From Ignavibacteriales bacterium (GTDB lineage Bacteria; Bacteroidota; Ignavibacteria; Ignavibacteriales; Ignavibacteriaceae), in contig DPRR01000006.1 of assembly GCA_003538625.1 (NCBI GenBank), forward strand, positions 434,001-498,000: DNA of 64,000 nt. Direction: 5' to 3'. Below the pieces are notes generated by a model that saw nothing but the letters and a program-made list of their open reading frames with translations, searched no databases and was not told the origin of the DNA. The position numbers and the translations under genes are program-made. Positions 26,165 through 35,691 of the stretch are shown here, one piece after another (the stretch's first letter is position 1; each line of letters begins with the position of its first letter).

Positions 26165-26974
26165 CTATTTTTTGGCAATAAAGTTTATTCCAGAACCAAC
26201 TTTGTTATTTAAATTAAAATCAATCAACATCATTAAAAAAGTAAATGGAAATGTTATTAAGTAATATATGGGTAGGATGAATAAAAGTAACTTCGAAACG
26301 TTTACCATCATTATCGGGTATTTTATACCTAGCCGCCATGCCTTATCACCCCAAAAGCCATAAGTATATTTGGATTGATAAGTGCTAAAGCCAATCGGAT
26401 GAAGTTTTGATTCCAGATCTTCTTTTGAATAACCATCCCGTGCATGTTCTCCAATAAAACTTTCATCATCATCATCGTGAACATCACTTCCGCCATAAAT
26501 TGATGGAGTATTAATTAAAAGAAAACCATTGGCTTTTAATGCATTATAAAAATTCCGGAAAACTTTAACATCATCGGGGATATGTTCCATTACATCAACA
26601 CACACAATCAAATCAAATTTTTCATTGTGATTTACATTTGTTAAATCTTCAATCGCAAAACTTACATTGCTAATTTTTCGTGATGAGAAAAAGTCTTTGC
26701 AGTCCTTTATCCAATCTTCTTTAACATCTACAGAATAAATTTCGCATGGCTGCAGATGTTTAGACATAAAGTATGAATACTGTCCGTAGCCGGAACCGGC
26801 ATCATATATAGTAATCTTTTTATTGCCAAACTTTTTTCTGAGTTTTTTCAATTCTCTTCTAACATACCACGAACGAAGGAACATCAGATCAAGAATCTTA
26901 TAAAACAAAACTCTTAAGAAGGAAACTCTTTTTATTATTCTTGCAAATATATTTTTAACCGGATCGTAGTGCAT
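26165..26974 (-). CDS. class I SAM methyltransferase with C-terminal membrane segment
   Basis: 269 residues. The SAM loop is IYDAGSGYGQYSYFM (about 56-70), with VDVKEDWIKDC as the acidic second strand and FDLIVCVDVMEHIPDD as the post-motif, all typical of ubiquinone/menaquinone-type and glycan methyltransferases. A hydrophobic C terminus (LLLFILPIYYLITFPFTFLMML) probably anchors it in the membrane. It lies in the glycan locus, three bases from the upstream GT9 gene. Acceptor unknown; a lipid-linked glycan is plausible because of the anchor. Confidence 0.8.
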   Translation of the reverse strand: MHYDPVKNIFARIIKRVSFLRVLFYKILDLMFLRSWYVRRELKKLRKKFGNKKITIYDAGSGYGQYSYFMSKHLQPCEIYSVDVKEDWIKDCKDFFSSRKISNVSFAIEDLTNVNHNEKFDLIVCVDVMEHIPDDVKVFRNFYNALKANGFLLINTPSIYGGSDVHDDDDESFIGEHARDGYSKEDLESKLHPIGFSTYQSKYTYGFWGDKAWRLGIKYPIMMVNVSKLLLFILPIYYLITFPFTFLMMLIDFNLNNKVGSGINFIAKK

Positions 26975-26977
26975 AAG

Positions 26978-28108
26978 TTATTTGGATTCATTCAACTGGT
27001 TGATAGATCTCATAACTTTTTCGTATACCATTTCAGATGAAATCGATCCCATACAAGTAATTTCAAAATCACATTTGGGTTTATAGCAAATTAAACAATC
27101 TAAGCCGGGAATCACTTTTTCTATTCTTTCATAATCTTCAATTTCTGTGTGAGAAGTCGGACCAAACAAACAAACTATTTTTTTCTTTAGTGCAGTTGCA
27201 GCATGCAATGCCATCGTATCGGAAGTAACAAGAACATCGCAAAGATCAAGAAGTGAAAAAAACTGGCGTAAGGAATTATTTGTCCCCGTATCAATCAGAT
27301 GAGGAAATCTATTTTTTAATATTTTGTTTCTATCAACTTCATCGGGTCCACCATATATTAGTATTCCAATTTCTTTATTTGCGCTTAACTTCTCAATTAA
27401 CTCAATGTAACCTTCAATCTGCCATTGTTTATACTGCCATCTTGTTCCGGCACCAGTATTTAATCCAACAAAATATTTAAATCTTTTAAGATTATGCTTT
27501 GAATAAAAATCATTTTTAATATCAATTTCTTTTTGATTTAGTTTAAGTTGTATTTCATCTTTCTGATATTTTAATCCAGCAATGTTATGAATAATATCCT
27601 GATAAGTTTTTTGATTTCTCTTTTTCAAATCATCAAAAGCACCCATTTCAAGCCACTCAACTGCATCATCATTAACCGGAATTACTTTGCCTTTTGCATC
27701 TAATAGAAATCCTTTTTTAATCTCAGCATTAACAATTGAAGCAAGAGAAGCACTAACAACTGAAGCATCAGGATGAATCAAAATATCAAATTTCTCAACC
27801 ATCAATCGCGGGACGATATCATTTTCTTCAAAAAATATTAGCTCATCTACAAAAGGATTGTTGTTAAATAATTCCTTTGCGTTTTTTTTGGTAAGCCAGG
27901 TTATATGCGATTTTGGATATTCCCGTTTAAGTGCGGGTAAAATTGAAGTCGTACGAAGAACGTCTCCGGTTGCATCCAATTTTATGATGAGGATTTTAAA
28001 ATCAACCGGGTCATAGTAATTGCAATCATCACACTTTTTACCTTCAGTCTTTGATGGTATGCAGGGTTTGTTTCCGGGAAAATGTTTACAGTCTGTTTTT
28101 AAAATCAT
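26978..28108 (-). CDS. GT9-family glycosyltransferase (heptosyltransferase-like)
   Basis: 376 residues of the GT9 family, as in LPS inner-core heptosyltransferases. ILIIKLDATGDVLRTTSIL is the N-terminal motif with the catalytic Asp, GLNTGAGTRWQYKQW and VTSDTMALHAATALKKKIV are the donor-binding motifs, and LFGPTSHTE follows. Odd features are two cysteine clusters: Cys7, Cys16, Cys26, Cys29 at the N terminus and four Cys in DCLICYKPKCDFEITCMG near the C terminus. Together they could bind a metal. It overlaps the next gene by four bases. A core-sugar transferase is likely; the sugar is not known. Confidence 0.85.
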   Translation of the reverse strand: MILKTDCKHFPGNKPCIPSKTEGKKCDDCNYYDPVDFKILIIKLDATGDVLRTTSILPALKREYPKSHITWLTKKNAKELFNNNPFVDELIFFEENDIVPRLMVEKFDILIHPDASVVSASLASIVNAEIKKGFLLDAKGKVIPVNDDAVEWLEMGAFDDLKKRNQKTYQDIIHNIAGLKYQKDEIQLKLNQKEIDIKNDFYSKHNLKRFKYFVGLNTGAGTRWQYKQWQIEGYIELIEKLSANKEIGILIYGGPDEVDRNKILKNRFPHLIDTGTNNSLRQFFSLLDLCDVLVTSDTMALHAATALKKKIVCLFGPTSHTEIEDYERIEKVIPGLDCLICYKPKCDFEITCMGSISSEMVYEKVMRSINQLNESK

Positions 28109-29253
28109 TTTTCTGAGTCCGAGATTATTTCTTCAAAAAGTGAAGGTAAATTGTTGAAAGAATTTTTTGATACTCTGTTTCTTATGTTCTCTGCAAAATT
28201 AACATTTTGTCTCTGCCTAAAAAAGTTAATTATCCCATCAACAAGGTCTTTCTGCGAATCTGGTTTAATTACATATCCTGTTTTTCCATTATCAACAAAC
28301 TCAGCAAGACCGCCAACATCCGTTACCAAAACGGGTTTTAAGAATCCGTAAGCAAGATTTAAAATCCCACTTTGTGTTGCACTTCGATAGGGTAAAACTA
28401 CTAAGTCTGCCGGTTCAAAATATTTTGCAACTTCTTCATTAGAGATAAACTTGTTCAGGGTTTTTACACTCTTATCAAGTTTTAATGATTTGATTTTGTC
28501 GTGATAGTATTTTTCATCATCATAAAATTCACCAACTACAAGAAGTTTATAAGAATTATCTTTCTTAATTAGCTCGGCTAGTGCATCGATTAATAGATCC
28601 AGACCCTTGTATTTGCGAACGTATCCAAAAAACAAAAGTAGTTTTGAATCCTCATCAAACCCCAAATCTTTTTTTGTACTTGTTAACTTTTTTTTCTCAT
28701 CAAAATTGTAGCAATCGTAAATAGGTAATTCTGAGCGGTAAACTTTTCTTTGTTTTGCAACAAACTTTAAATCATTCTCAACTTTTTCTGACAGAGCTAA
28801 AAATGCTGATGCATTTGATAATCCAAATTTGGTTAGGATTTTATCAACAGCATTTCCTTCATGCGAGATAACATTTTCAGTAATAAAAAGAATTTTATTT
28901 TTATAATAAGATTTTATTAAAAACGAAATTGTAAAATGACAGAAAGAAAAAAATGGGTGCCACCAGTCAAACACAATCAAATCTGCATTTTCTTTTTTGA
29001 TGAGTGAAGCAACCTTAATCCAGTTAAAGGGATTTATTGAATTGACCAGTCTTTCATTAGGAGCTTGTTTAATAGTCTTGCCGCTCTCATCATATTGAGT
29101 TTTACCAGGAAAAAGAATTGAAGGATACAGTAATTTGTAACTGTAGAGTTTCACATCAAAATTATTTTTTAGAATATCATAAACGAAAGAAACAAAAAGT
29201 GAGTTTCCGCCTCTGTAAGGATATGCCGGACCAACTATGATGATTTTCTTCAT
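28105..29253 (-). CDS. GT4-family glycosyltransferase
   Basis: 382 residues, GT-B fold. IIIVGPAYPYRGGNSLFVSFV is the N-terminal glycine-rich motif; LLFFGYVRKYKGLDLLIDAL, VKTLNKFISNEEVAKYFEPA and LVVLPYRSATQSGILNLAYG form the donor half, with VLVTDVGGLAEFVDNGKTGY at the end. I place the start at the ATG giving MKKIII; a TTG six bases upstream is less likely. Overlap with the GT9 gene is four bases. The donor and acceptor are unknown. Confidence 0.85.
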   Translation of the reverse strand: MKKIIIVGPAYPYRGGNSLFVSFVYDILKNNFDVKLYSYKLLYPSILFPGKTQYDESGKTIKQAPNERLVNSINPFNWIKVASLIKKENADLIVFDWWHPFFSFCHFTISFLIKSYYKNKILFITENVISHEGNAVDKILTKFGLSNASAFLALSEKVENDLKFVAKQRKVYRSELPIYDCYNFDEKKKLTSTKKDLGFDEDSKLLLFFGYVRKYKGLDLLIDALAELIKKDNSYKLLVVGEFYDDEKYYHDKIKSLKLDKSVKTLNKFISNEEVAKYFEPADLVVLPYRSATQSGILNLAYGFLKPVLVTDVGGLAEFVDNGKTGYVIKPDSQKDLVDGIINFFRQRQNVNFAENIRNRVSKNSFNNLPSLFEEIISDSEK

Positions 29254-29344
29254 TAACAATTTACACAGGATTTATAATTTAATTTTACGACGTGAAAATT
29301 ACGGAAAGTAACGGTATTTATTGGAATAAACTGCCAAGAAATTA

Positions 29345-30442
29345 TTAGTTTCTGTCTTTAACAACATATTCTCTTTCGCTCTGGTTTTGATGAACCATCA
29401 TTTCACCAAGCAAACCAACTGAGAAAAACTGCACACCAACAATGATCAACAACATACCTAAGAATAGCATTGGTCTGTTGCTTAAAGGCCTACCAGCTAT
29501 CCATTCAACTGTCAGATAGCCATTAACGATCAAACCAATAAAAAATGAAAGCGCACCTAAGAATCCAAAAAAGTGCATTGGTCTTTTTACATATCTTGCA
29601 ACAAAGGTAACCGTAATCAGATCAATAAAACCTTTGAAGAATCTTGACATCCCAAATTTAGTTTTGCCGTATCTGCGTGGATGATGTTTAACAGGAATTT
29701 CTGTTATTGTAAATCCCTGCCACTTTGCCAAGACAGGAACGTAGCGATGTAGTTCTCCATAAACATTTAAATTTTGCAATACTTCTCTTCGGTAAGCTTT
29801 TAATCCGCAATTAAAATCGTGGATTTTAATTCCACTTATTATTCTTGTTACAAAGTTGAAAAACCTGGAAGAATATTTTTTTATAAACGGATCAAATCTT
29901 TCTTTCTTCCAGCCTGAACAAAGATCATAACCTTCATCAAGTTTTTTTAAAAGATTTGGAATTTCGTGCGGATCATCCTGTAAATCTGCATCCATAGTTA
30001 TGATTGCATCACCAGTTGCAGCTTTAAATCCTACCTGCAAAGCTGCGGATTTACCATAATTTTTTCTGAAACTTATAAACTTTAATCGGTTATCTGTTTT
30101 TGCCGCATCTTTAATAATCTTTAATGAACCATCCGTACTTCCGTCATCCACAAAAATTACTTCATAAGGTTTGTTTAGCGACTTAATTGCTTTTCTGATT
30201 TCATTGATAAGTGGAAGAATTGATTCTTCTTCATTAAGAAGCGGAACTACTAACGAAATTTTCTGAAAACTAACTCTGGTTGGTGGAACTTGCTGTTCAC
30301 CTGGGGCTCCTTGCGGTTTGTAATATCTTTTTTTGGGATAATAGCGTCTGCCGCCTTTACGATAATTATTTTGTGATTGACCTGTTCCGCTCTTCTCTGT
30401 TTGATTTGGTTGAGCGGGTTTATTTTGATCTGTATCTGCCAC
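29345..30442 (-). CDS. GT2 polyprenyl-phosphate glycosyltransferase with basic N-terminal tail
   Basis: About 365 residues. From residue 60 a GT2 domain of the DPM1/GtrB type: SLVVPLLNEEESILPLI, EVIFVDDGSTDGSL, ITMDADLQDDPHEIP, GLKAYRREVL and KHHPRRYGKTKFGMSRF. Two C-terminal membrane helices follow (FFGFLGALSFFIGLIV, MLFLGMLLIIVGVQFFSVGL). It should make undecaprenyl-phosphate sugars for extracytoplasmic GT-C transferases such as the YfhO-like protein. Before the domain is a Gln/Asn/Arg/Tyr-rich tail (YRKGGRRYYPKKRYYKP), unusual for the family. I take the GTG start preceded by AAAGG five bases upstream; a TTG 54 bases further up lacks one. Confidence 0.86.
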   Translation of the reverse strand: MADTDQNKPAQPNQTEKSGTGQSQNNYRKGGRRYYPKKRYYKPQGAPGEQQVPPTRVSFQKISLVVPLLNEEESILPLINEIRKAIKSLNKPYEVIFVDDGSTDGSLKIIKDAAKTDNRLKFISFRKNYGKSAALQVGFKAATGDAIITMDADLQDDPHEIPNLLKKLDEGYDLCSGWKKERFDPFIKKYSSRFFNFVTRIISGIKIHDFNCGLKAYRREVLQNLNVYGELHRYVPVLAKWQGFTITEIPVKHHPRRYGKTKFGMSRFFKGFIDLITVTFVARYVKRPMHFFGFLGALSFFIGLIVNGYLTVEWIAGRPLSNRPMLFLGMLLIIVGVQFFSVGLLGEMMVHQNQSEREYVVKDRN

Positions 30443-30621
30443 AAGTACCTTTGTTAATTTACCTTCAAAATTAACCGAATAATGGCTTAAAAACAATTTG
30501 GATTTAATTTTTGCTAATAGGCGAAATTTGTGACTGTGTATTCTTCTGGAAAACTATAAACTGAGATAATTAAAATTCCTCCAGCATTTTGAACTGATTC
30601 CTTCATCACATTGTTATAAAA

Positions 30622-30649
30622 TCAATCTTGACTATTTAGTATAGATTGA
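30622..30649. promoter_or_regulatory. 28-bp dyad upstream of sufB, candidate Rrf2/SufR operator
   Basis: Half-sites TCAATCT and ACTA on the left are matched exactly by TAGT and AGATTGA on the right, giving TCAATCT-nn-ACTA-nn-TAGT-nn-AGATTGA (22 of 28 positions symmetric). The centre is 60 bases before the sufB ATG. The central GACTATTTAGTA resembles IscR-type sites (GACT-AT-rich-AGTC). An Rrf2 regulator with three conserved cysteines ends the same gene cluster, so autogenous Fe-S control is a strong possibility. Confidence 0.65.
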
Positions 30650-30695
30650 ATAGGTTTACATTGAAACAAATAAATGTTTTGCCAATGGAGAATGA

Positions 30696-32144
30696 ATGAG
30701 TACGACAGAAACCCAGAAAATTGAAGAATTAGCAAATAAAGAGTATAAATTCGGTTTTGTAACCGATATCGAAGCAGATACCATTCCAAAAGGTTTGAAT
30801 GAGAATGTTATCCGTCAACTTTCTGCGAAGAAGCAGGAACCTGAATGGATGACCGAATGGAGATTAAAGGCTTACAGGCATTGGCTAACGATGGAGGAAC
30901 CAAAATGGCCAAATGTAAAATATCCGCCTGTGGATTATCAGGACATATCATACTACTCAGCACCAAAAAGAAAACCCGCATTAAAAAGTTTAGATGAAGT
31001 TGATCCAGAACTTCTTGATACTTACAAAAAACTTGGAATTTCTTTAGATGAACAAAAAATGCTTGCGGGGGTTGCGGTTGACGCTGTGTTTGATTCAGTT
31101 TCCGTTGCTACAACTTTTAAAAGTAAACTCAATGAAATGGGAATTATTTTTTGTTCATTCTCAGAAGCCGTTCGTGAGCATCCGGAATTAGTAAAAAAAT
31201 ATTTAGGAAGTGTGGTTCCTTACACAGATAATTATTATGCAACATTGAACTCCGCAGTTTTCAGCGATGGTTCTTTCGTTTACATTCCAAAAGGTGTTCG
31301 CTGCCCGATGGAACTTTCAACTTACTTTAGAATTAATGCAGCAAACACAGGACAGTTTGAACGAACATTAATTATTGCAGATGATAATGCTTATGTAAGT
31401 TATCTTGAAGGTTGCACCGCACCGATGAGAGATGAAAATCAATTGCACGCGGCTGTTGTTGAACTCGTCGCACTTGAAAACTCACAAATAAAATATTCTA
31501 CAGTTCAGAATTGGTATCCCGGCGATAAAGATGGTAAAGGCGGAATTTATAATTTCGTTACAAAACGTGGTGCCTGTCGTGGTACAAATTCTAAAATAAG
31601 CTGGACACAAGTTGAAACAGGTTCAGCAATAACATGGAAATATCCAAGCTGTATTCTGCAAGGTGATAATTCGATTGGAGAATTTTATTCTGTTGCTGTA
31701 ACAAATAATATGCAGCAGGCTGATACCGGAACAAAGATGATTCATCTTGGAAAGAACACACGAAGTACAATTGTATCAAAAGGAATTTCTGCAGGAAGAA
31801 GCAACAACAGTTATCGTGGATTAGTTAAGATTGGAAAAAAGGCTGAAGGCGCACGTAACTTCTCTCAATGCGATTCACTTTTACTCGGAGATAAATGCGG
31901 CGCACATACTTTTCCATATTTAGAAATTAATAATCCGACTGCTCAGGTTGAACACGAAGCAACGACATCTAAAATTGGCGAGGATCAGATATTCTATCTT
32001 AACCAGAGAGGAATCTCAACTGAGGATGCTGTTAGCTTAATTGTAAATGGATATTGTAAAGAAGTGTTTAAAGAACTTCCAATGGAGTTTGCTGTTGAAG
32101 CACAAAAGCTACTTAGCATTTCACTCGAAGGAAGTGTAGGATAA
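30696..32144 (+). CDS. sufB: SufB, Fe-S cluster scaffold
   Basis: 482-residue SufB, scaffold of the SufBCD iron-sulfur assembly complex. The core is highly conserved: [110 protein letters not shown] and [15 protein letters not shown]. Length matches the family. The ATG is preceded by GGAG. It leads the cluster sufB-sufC-sufD-sufS-sufU-sufT-brx-rrf2, with the dyad at 30622 just upstream. Confidence 0.96.
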   Translation: MSTTETQKIEELANKEYKFGFVTDIEADTIPKGLNENVIRQLSAKKQEPEWMTEWRLKAYRHWLTMEEPKWPNVKYPPVDYQDISYYSAPKRKPALKSLDEVDPELLDTYKKLGISLDEQKMLAGVAVDAVFDSVSVATTFKSKLNEMGIIFCSFSEAVREHPELVKKYLGSVVPYTDNYYATLNSAVFSDGSFVYIPKGVRCPMELSTYFRINAANTGQFERTLIIADDNAYVSYLEGCTAPMRDENQLHAAVVELVALENSQIKYSTVQNWYPGDKDGKGGIYNFVTKRGACRGTNSKISWTQVETGSAITWKYPSCILQGDNSIGEFYSVAVTNNMQQADTGTKMIHLGKNTRSTIVSKGISAGRSNNSYRGLVKIGKKAEGARNFSQCDSLLLGDKCGAHTFPYLEINNPTAQVEHEATTSKIGEDQIFYLNQRGISTEDAVSLIVNGYCKEVFKELPMEFAVEAQKLLSISLEGSVG

Positions 32145-32152
32145 AAGCTTAT

Positions 32153-32207
32153 GTCATCCTGAGCCTGTCGAAGGATGACCGTCACACTTCGACAAGCTCA
32201 GTGTGAC
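32153..32207. repeat. two adjacent palindromes between sufB and sufC
   Basis: GTCATCCT...AGGATGAC (32153-32179) and GTCACACT...AGTGTGAC (32181-32207) stand side by side, each with CTGAGCCTGTCGA or its complement in the loop. The second is the reverse form of the first family with different tips. They fill most of the 100-base gap between the two genes. Confidence 0.85.
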
Positions 32208-32244
32208 AATGATTTAGAAATTGAAAAATTATAAAGGAAATTCA

Positions 32245-33009
32245 ATGTTATTAGAAATAAAAAATCTTCACGCAAATGTTGAAGGAACAGAAATTTTAAA
32301 AGGTATCAACCTAAAAGTTAATGCTGGCGAGGTCCACGCAATTATGGGCCCGAATGGATCGGGCAAATCAACTCTTGCTTCTGTACTTGCAGGTAAAGAA
32401 GAATATGAAGTTACACAAGGTGAAGTTTTATACAACGGAAAAAATTTGCTTGAGCTTTCTACCGAAGATCGTGCAAGGGAAGGAGTTTTTCTTGCGTTTC
32501 AGTATCCTGTAGAAATTCCCGGTGTAAGCAATACAAATCTTTTAAAAACTGCTGTTAACGAAATCAGAAAATATCGTGGTGAAGAAGAACTTGACTCGAT
32601 GGATTTTCTTTCGTTGTTAAAAGAAAAAAGTAAGCTGGTTGAACTTGATTCAAAATTTTTAAGTCGTGCTGTTAATGAAGGATTTTCAGGCGGAGAAAAA
32701 AAACGAAATGAAATTTTTCAGATGGCTGTATTGAATCCAACACTTGCTATACTTGATGAAACTGATTCGGGTCTTGATATTGATGCTTTGCGAATTGTTG
32801 CAAACGGAGTTAACAAACTAAAGACAAAAGAAAATGCCACAATTGTAGTAACACACTATCAAAGACTATTGGATTATATTATTCCCGATTATGTTCACGT
32901 ACTTTACAAAGGCAAGATTGTAAAATCAGGTGGAAAAGAATTAGCGATTGAGCTTGAAGAAAAAGGTTACGATTGGGTAAAAAGTGATAAAGCTGAGGCA
33001 GTAGTTTAA
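32245..33009 (+). CDS. sufC: SufC, ATPase of Fe-S assembly complex
   Basis: 254-residue ABC-type ATPase that binds SufB and SufD. Walker A GPNGSGKST, signature FSGGEKKR, Walker B LAILDETDSGLD and a His switch VTHYQR are present. A TTG 24 bases further up would extend the frame, but the ATG has AAAGGA seven bases upstream and begins the usual MLLEIKNL sequence. It is separated from sufB by a pair of palindromic repeats and from sufD by another. Confidence 0.95.
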   Translation: MLLEIKNLHANVEGTEILKGINLKVNAGEVHAIMGPNGSGKSTLASVLAGKEEYEVTQGEVLYNGKNLLELSTEDRAREGVFLAFQYPVEIPGVSNTNLLKTAVNEIRKYRGEEELDSMDFLSLLKEKSKLVELDSKFLSRAVNEGFSGGEKKRNEIFQMAVLNPTLAILDETDSGLDIDALRIVANGVNKLKTKENATIVVTHYQRLLDYIIPDYVHVLYKGKIVKSGGKELAIELEEKGYDWVKSDKAEAVV

Positions 33010-33017
33010 ATAAAATT

Positions 33018-33085
33018 GTCATTCCCGCGAAGGCGGGAATCCAAAACATTAAACAAAAATAGATTCCCACTTACGTGGGAATGAC
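33018..33085. repeat. GTCATTCCC-family palindromic pair between sufC and sufD
   Basis: GTCATTCCCGCGAAGGCGGGAATCC at the left and a second hairpin GATTCCCACTTACGTGGGAATGAC at the right, with the outer ends GTCATTCCC and GGGAATGAC also complementary. The shared tail GGGAATCCAAAACAT ties it to the copy at 51713-51781. Confidence 0.88.
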
Positions 33086-33103
33086 AAATTAAAAACAGAA
33101 TAA

Positions 33104-34420
33104 ATGCAAAATAAAACAGACATAAAACAATATTTCATCAATCAGTTTAATGAATTTGAGAAATCATTAAACGGTGAGAAGTCATCAGATTTTCACAAAG
33201 TTAGAAAAGATGCAATCAATAGATTTGCTGAGCTTACTTTTCCAAATCAAAAGGATGAAGAATGGAAGTACACAAACATTTCATCTTTGAAAAAGCACAA
33301 CTTCTCCCCTGCTGCTGTTAAAGCAAATGTTTCACCAGAAACAATTAACAAGTTTTTATTTGATAAGATGGAACACAGTCTTTTAGTTTTTGTGAATGGA
33401 GAATTTACCCCTGAGTTATCAAAACTAATTGATATTCCTAATGGCGTTGTAATTGGAAGTCTTGCAGAAGCATTGAAAAATAACAATCCAGTTGTAAAAA
33501 AACATCTTGGCAAGTATGCTGAAGATGAAAATTATTTCTTTACAACTTTAAGTACTGCTTTTACTAAAGACGGTGCCTTTATATATGTACCTGATGGAAA
33601 AGTTGTTGAAGATCCAATTCATATAATATTTATTACAAAATCCGGTAGCGAAAAAATATTAACACAACCAAGAAATCTTTTTGTAGCTGGTAAGAACTCT
33701 CAAGTTACAATTATTGAGCATTACGTTTCGGATGAAGATAGTGTTTACTTCACAAACTCAGTTACAGAAATTGTTGCTAATGAAAATGCAATTGTTGATC
33801 ATATAAAATTGCAGGAAGAAAGTAAAAAAGCTTTCCACATAGCACGTATGGAAGTTGATCAGGAACGAAACAGTAATTTTTCATCACATCTAATTTCTCA
33901 CGGAGCAGAAATTTCCCGCAATGATTTTAATGCAAGATTTAATGATGAAGGCAGTGAGTGTATACTTAACGGATTATTTATGATTGGCGATGAACAGCTT
34001 TTTGATGCTCACACAATGATTGATCACGCAAAACCTCATTGCAACAGTCACGAACATTACAAAGGAATTTTACAGGATAAATCCAAAGGCGTGTTTAACG
34101 GGAAAGTAATGGTTCGTCAGGATGCACAAAAAACAAATGCATTTCAGGAAAACAATACAATTTTGCTTTCAGATGATGCAGTAATGAACACAAAACCTCA
34201 GCTTGAAATTTTTGCTGATGATGTTAAATGCTCTCACGGTGCAACAATCGGAAAGTTAAATGATGAAGCGAAATTTTATTTGAAGTCCCGTGGTATTGGC
34301 GAAGAATCCGCAACAGCAATTTTAATTCATGCTTTTGCAAGCGATGTTATTACATCAATAAAAATTCCTGCTTTAAGAGATTATCTTGAAGAAATTATCA
34401 GCAAGAGATTTAACGGATAG
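33104..34420 (+). CDS. sufD: SufD, Fe-S assembly complex subunit
   Basis: 438-residue SufD, SufB-like partner in the SufBC2D complex, needed for iron supply to the scaffold. Typical stretches are RFAELTFPNQKDEEWKYTNI near the N terminus, VVEDPIHIIFITKS, EHYVSDEDSVYFTNSVTE, HISHGAE-type SSHLISHGAEISRN, HCNSHEHYKGILQDKSKGVF and SDDAVMNTKPQLEIFADDVK with the C-terminal His/Cys KCSHGATIGKL. Length normal. It is followed after eleven bases by sufS. Confidence 0.95.
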   Translation: MQNKTDIKQYFINQFNEFEKSLNGEKSSDFHKVRKDAINRFAELTFPNQKDEEWKYTNISSLKKHNFSPAAVKANVSPETINKFLFDKMEHSLLVFVNGEFTPELSKLIDIPNGVVIGSLAEALKNNNPVVKKHLGKYAEDENYFFTTLSTAFTKDGAFIYVPDGKVVEDPIHIIFITKSGSEKILTQPRNLFVAGKNSQVTIIEHYVSDEDSVYFTNSVTEIVANENAIVDHIKLQEESKKAFHIARMEVDQERNSNFSSHLISHGAEISRNDFNARFNDEGSECILNGLFMIGDEQLFDAHTMIDHAKPHCNSHEHYKGILQDKSKGVFNGKVMVRQDAQKTNAFQENNTILLSDDAVMNTKPQLEIFADDVKCSHGATIGKLNDEAKFYLKSRGIGEESATAILIHAFASDVITSIKIPALRDYLEEIISKRFNG

Positions 34421-34431
34421 AAAGTATTTTC

Positions 34432-35691
34432 ATGCATAATAAAAATTCAACACTTGTTGAAAGTTATTCAAAACTTTATGATGTAAGAAAAATCAGAGAA
34501 GATTTTCCAATACTAAAAATTATGGTTCATGGTAAACCGCTTGTTTACCTTGATAACGCTGCAACTACACAAAAACCACAGTATGTTATTGATAAAACAA
34601 ATAACTACTACGAAAAGTACAATGCAAACATTCACCGCGGTGTTCACGCACTAAGTCAGGAAGCTACCGAAGCATTTGAGAGCTCACGAATCATAATTAA
34701 GAATTTTATTAATGCTCTTGGTAAGAATGAAATAATTTTTACCCGCGGAACAACTGAATCAATTAATCTTGTTGCTTCATCTTACGGAAGAAAAAATATT
34801 AAAGAAGGTGATGAAATAATCATCTCTACAATGGAACATCATTCCAACATTGTTCCCTGGCAAATGCTTTGTGCTGAAAAAAATGCCAAGCTTCGTATTA
34901 TTCCGATCAATGAAGAAGGCGAGATCATCTTTGAAGAATTTGAAAAGATGATAAATGAGAAAACAAAATTTGTTTCGGTTGTCTATGCTTCAAACTCTCT
35001 TGGTAATGTCAATCCGGTTAAAAAAATTATAAGCCTTGCACATAGTTACAACATTCCGGTAATGCTTGATGCTGCTCAAGCGGTTAATCATTTAAAGATA
35101 GATGTTCAGCAACTTGATTGTGATTTTCTTGCTTTTTCGGGACACAAACTTTATGGACCAACTGGAATTGGAATTCTTTACGGCAAGGTAAATCATTTAG
35201 AAGCTATGCCTCCCTATCAAGGCGGCGGTGATATGATTTCTAAAGTTACGTTTGAGGAAACTACTTACAATGAACTTCCACATAAGTTTGAAGCTGGAAC
35301 GCCGGATATTGCTGGTGCGATAGGTTTAGGTGCAGCGATTGAATACATTGAAAAAATTGGACTAGAAAACATCGCGTATCATGAAAACATATTACTTGAG
35401 TATGCTACAAAAGCAGTTTCTGATTTACAAGGTTTAAGAATCATTGGAACAGCAAAAGAAAAAATTGGTGTTTTATCATTTCACTTTGAAAACGTTCATC
35501 CGCACGACGTTGGAACTTTTTTGGATTTTGAAGGAGTTGCAATTCGTACTGGCCATCATTGCACACAGCCATTGATGCGCAGATTTGGTGTTCCCGCAAC
35601 TTCGCGCGCTTCATTCGGAATGTATAACACAATTGAAGAAGTTGATGTTCTAGTTAACGGACTTAAGAAAATTTTAGAGGTATTCGGATAA
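34432..35691 (+). CDS. sufS: SufS, cysteine desulfurase
   Basis: 419-residue PLP enzyme of the SufS (group II) type that takes sulfur from cysteine for Fe-S clusters. The PLP lysine lies in FSGHKLYGPTGIG, the active Cys in RTGHHCTQPLM (about residue 377), and YLDNAATTQKP and STMEHHSNIVPW are standard. The first 23 residues (NKNSTLVESYSKLYDVRKI) are a short extension relative to many homologues. It overlaps the sufU start by one base. Confidence 0.95.
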   Translation: MHNKNSTLVESYSKLYDVRKIREDFPILKIMVHGKPLVYLDNAATTQKPQYVIDKTNNYYEKYNANIHRGVHALSQEATEAFESSRIIIKNFINALGKNEIIFTRGTTESINLVASSYGRKNIKEGDEIIISTMEHHSNIVPWQMLCAEKNAKLRIIPINEEGEIIFEEFEKMINEKTKFVSVVYASNSLGNVNPVKKIISLAHSYNIPVMLDAAQAVNHLKIDVQQLDCDFLAFSGHKLYGPTGIGILYGKVNHLEAMPPYQGGGDMISKVTFEETTYNELPHKFEAGTPDIAGAIGLGAAIEYIEKIGLENIAYHENILLEYATKAVSDLQGLRIIGTAKEKIGVLSFHFENVHPHDVGTFLDFEGVAIRTGHHCTQPLMRRFGVPATSRASFGMYNTIEEVDVLVNGLKKILEVFG

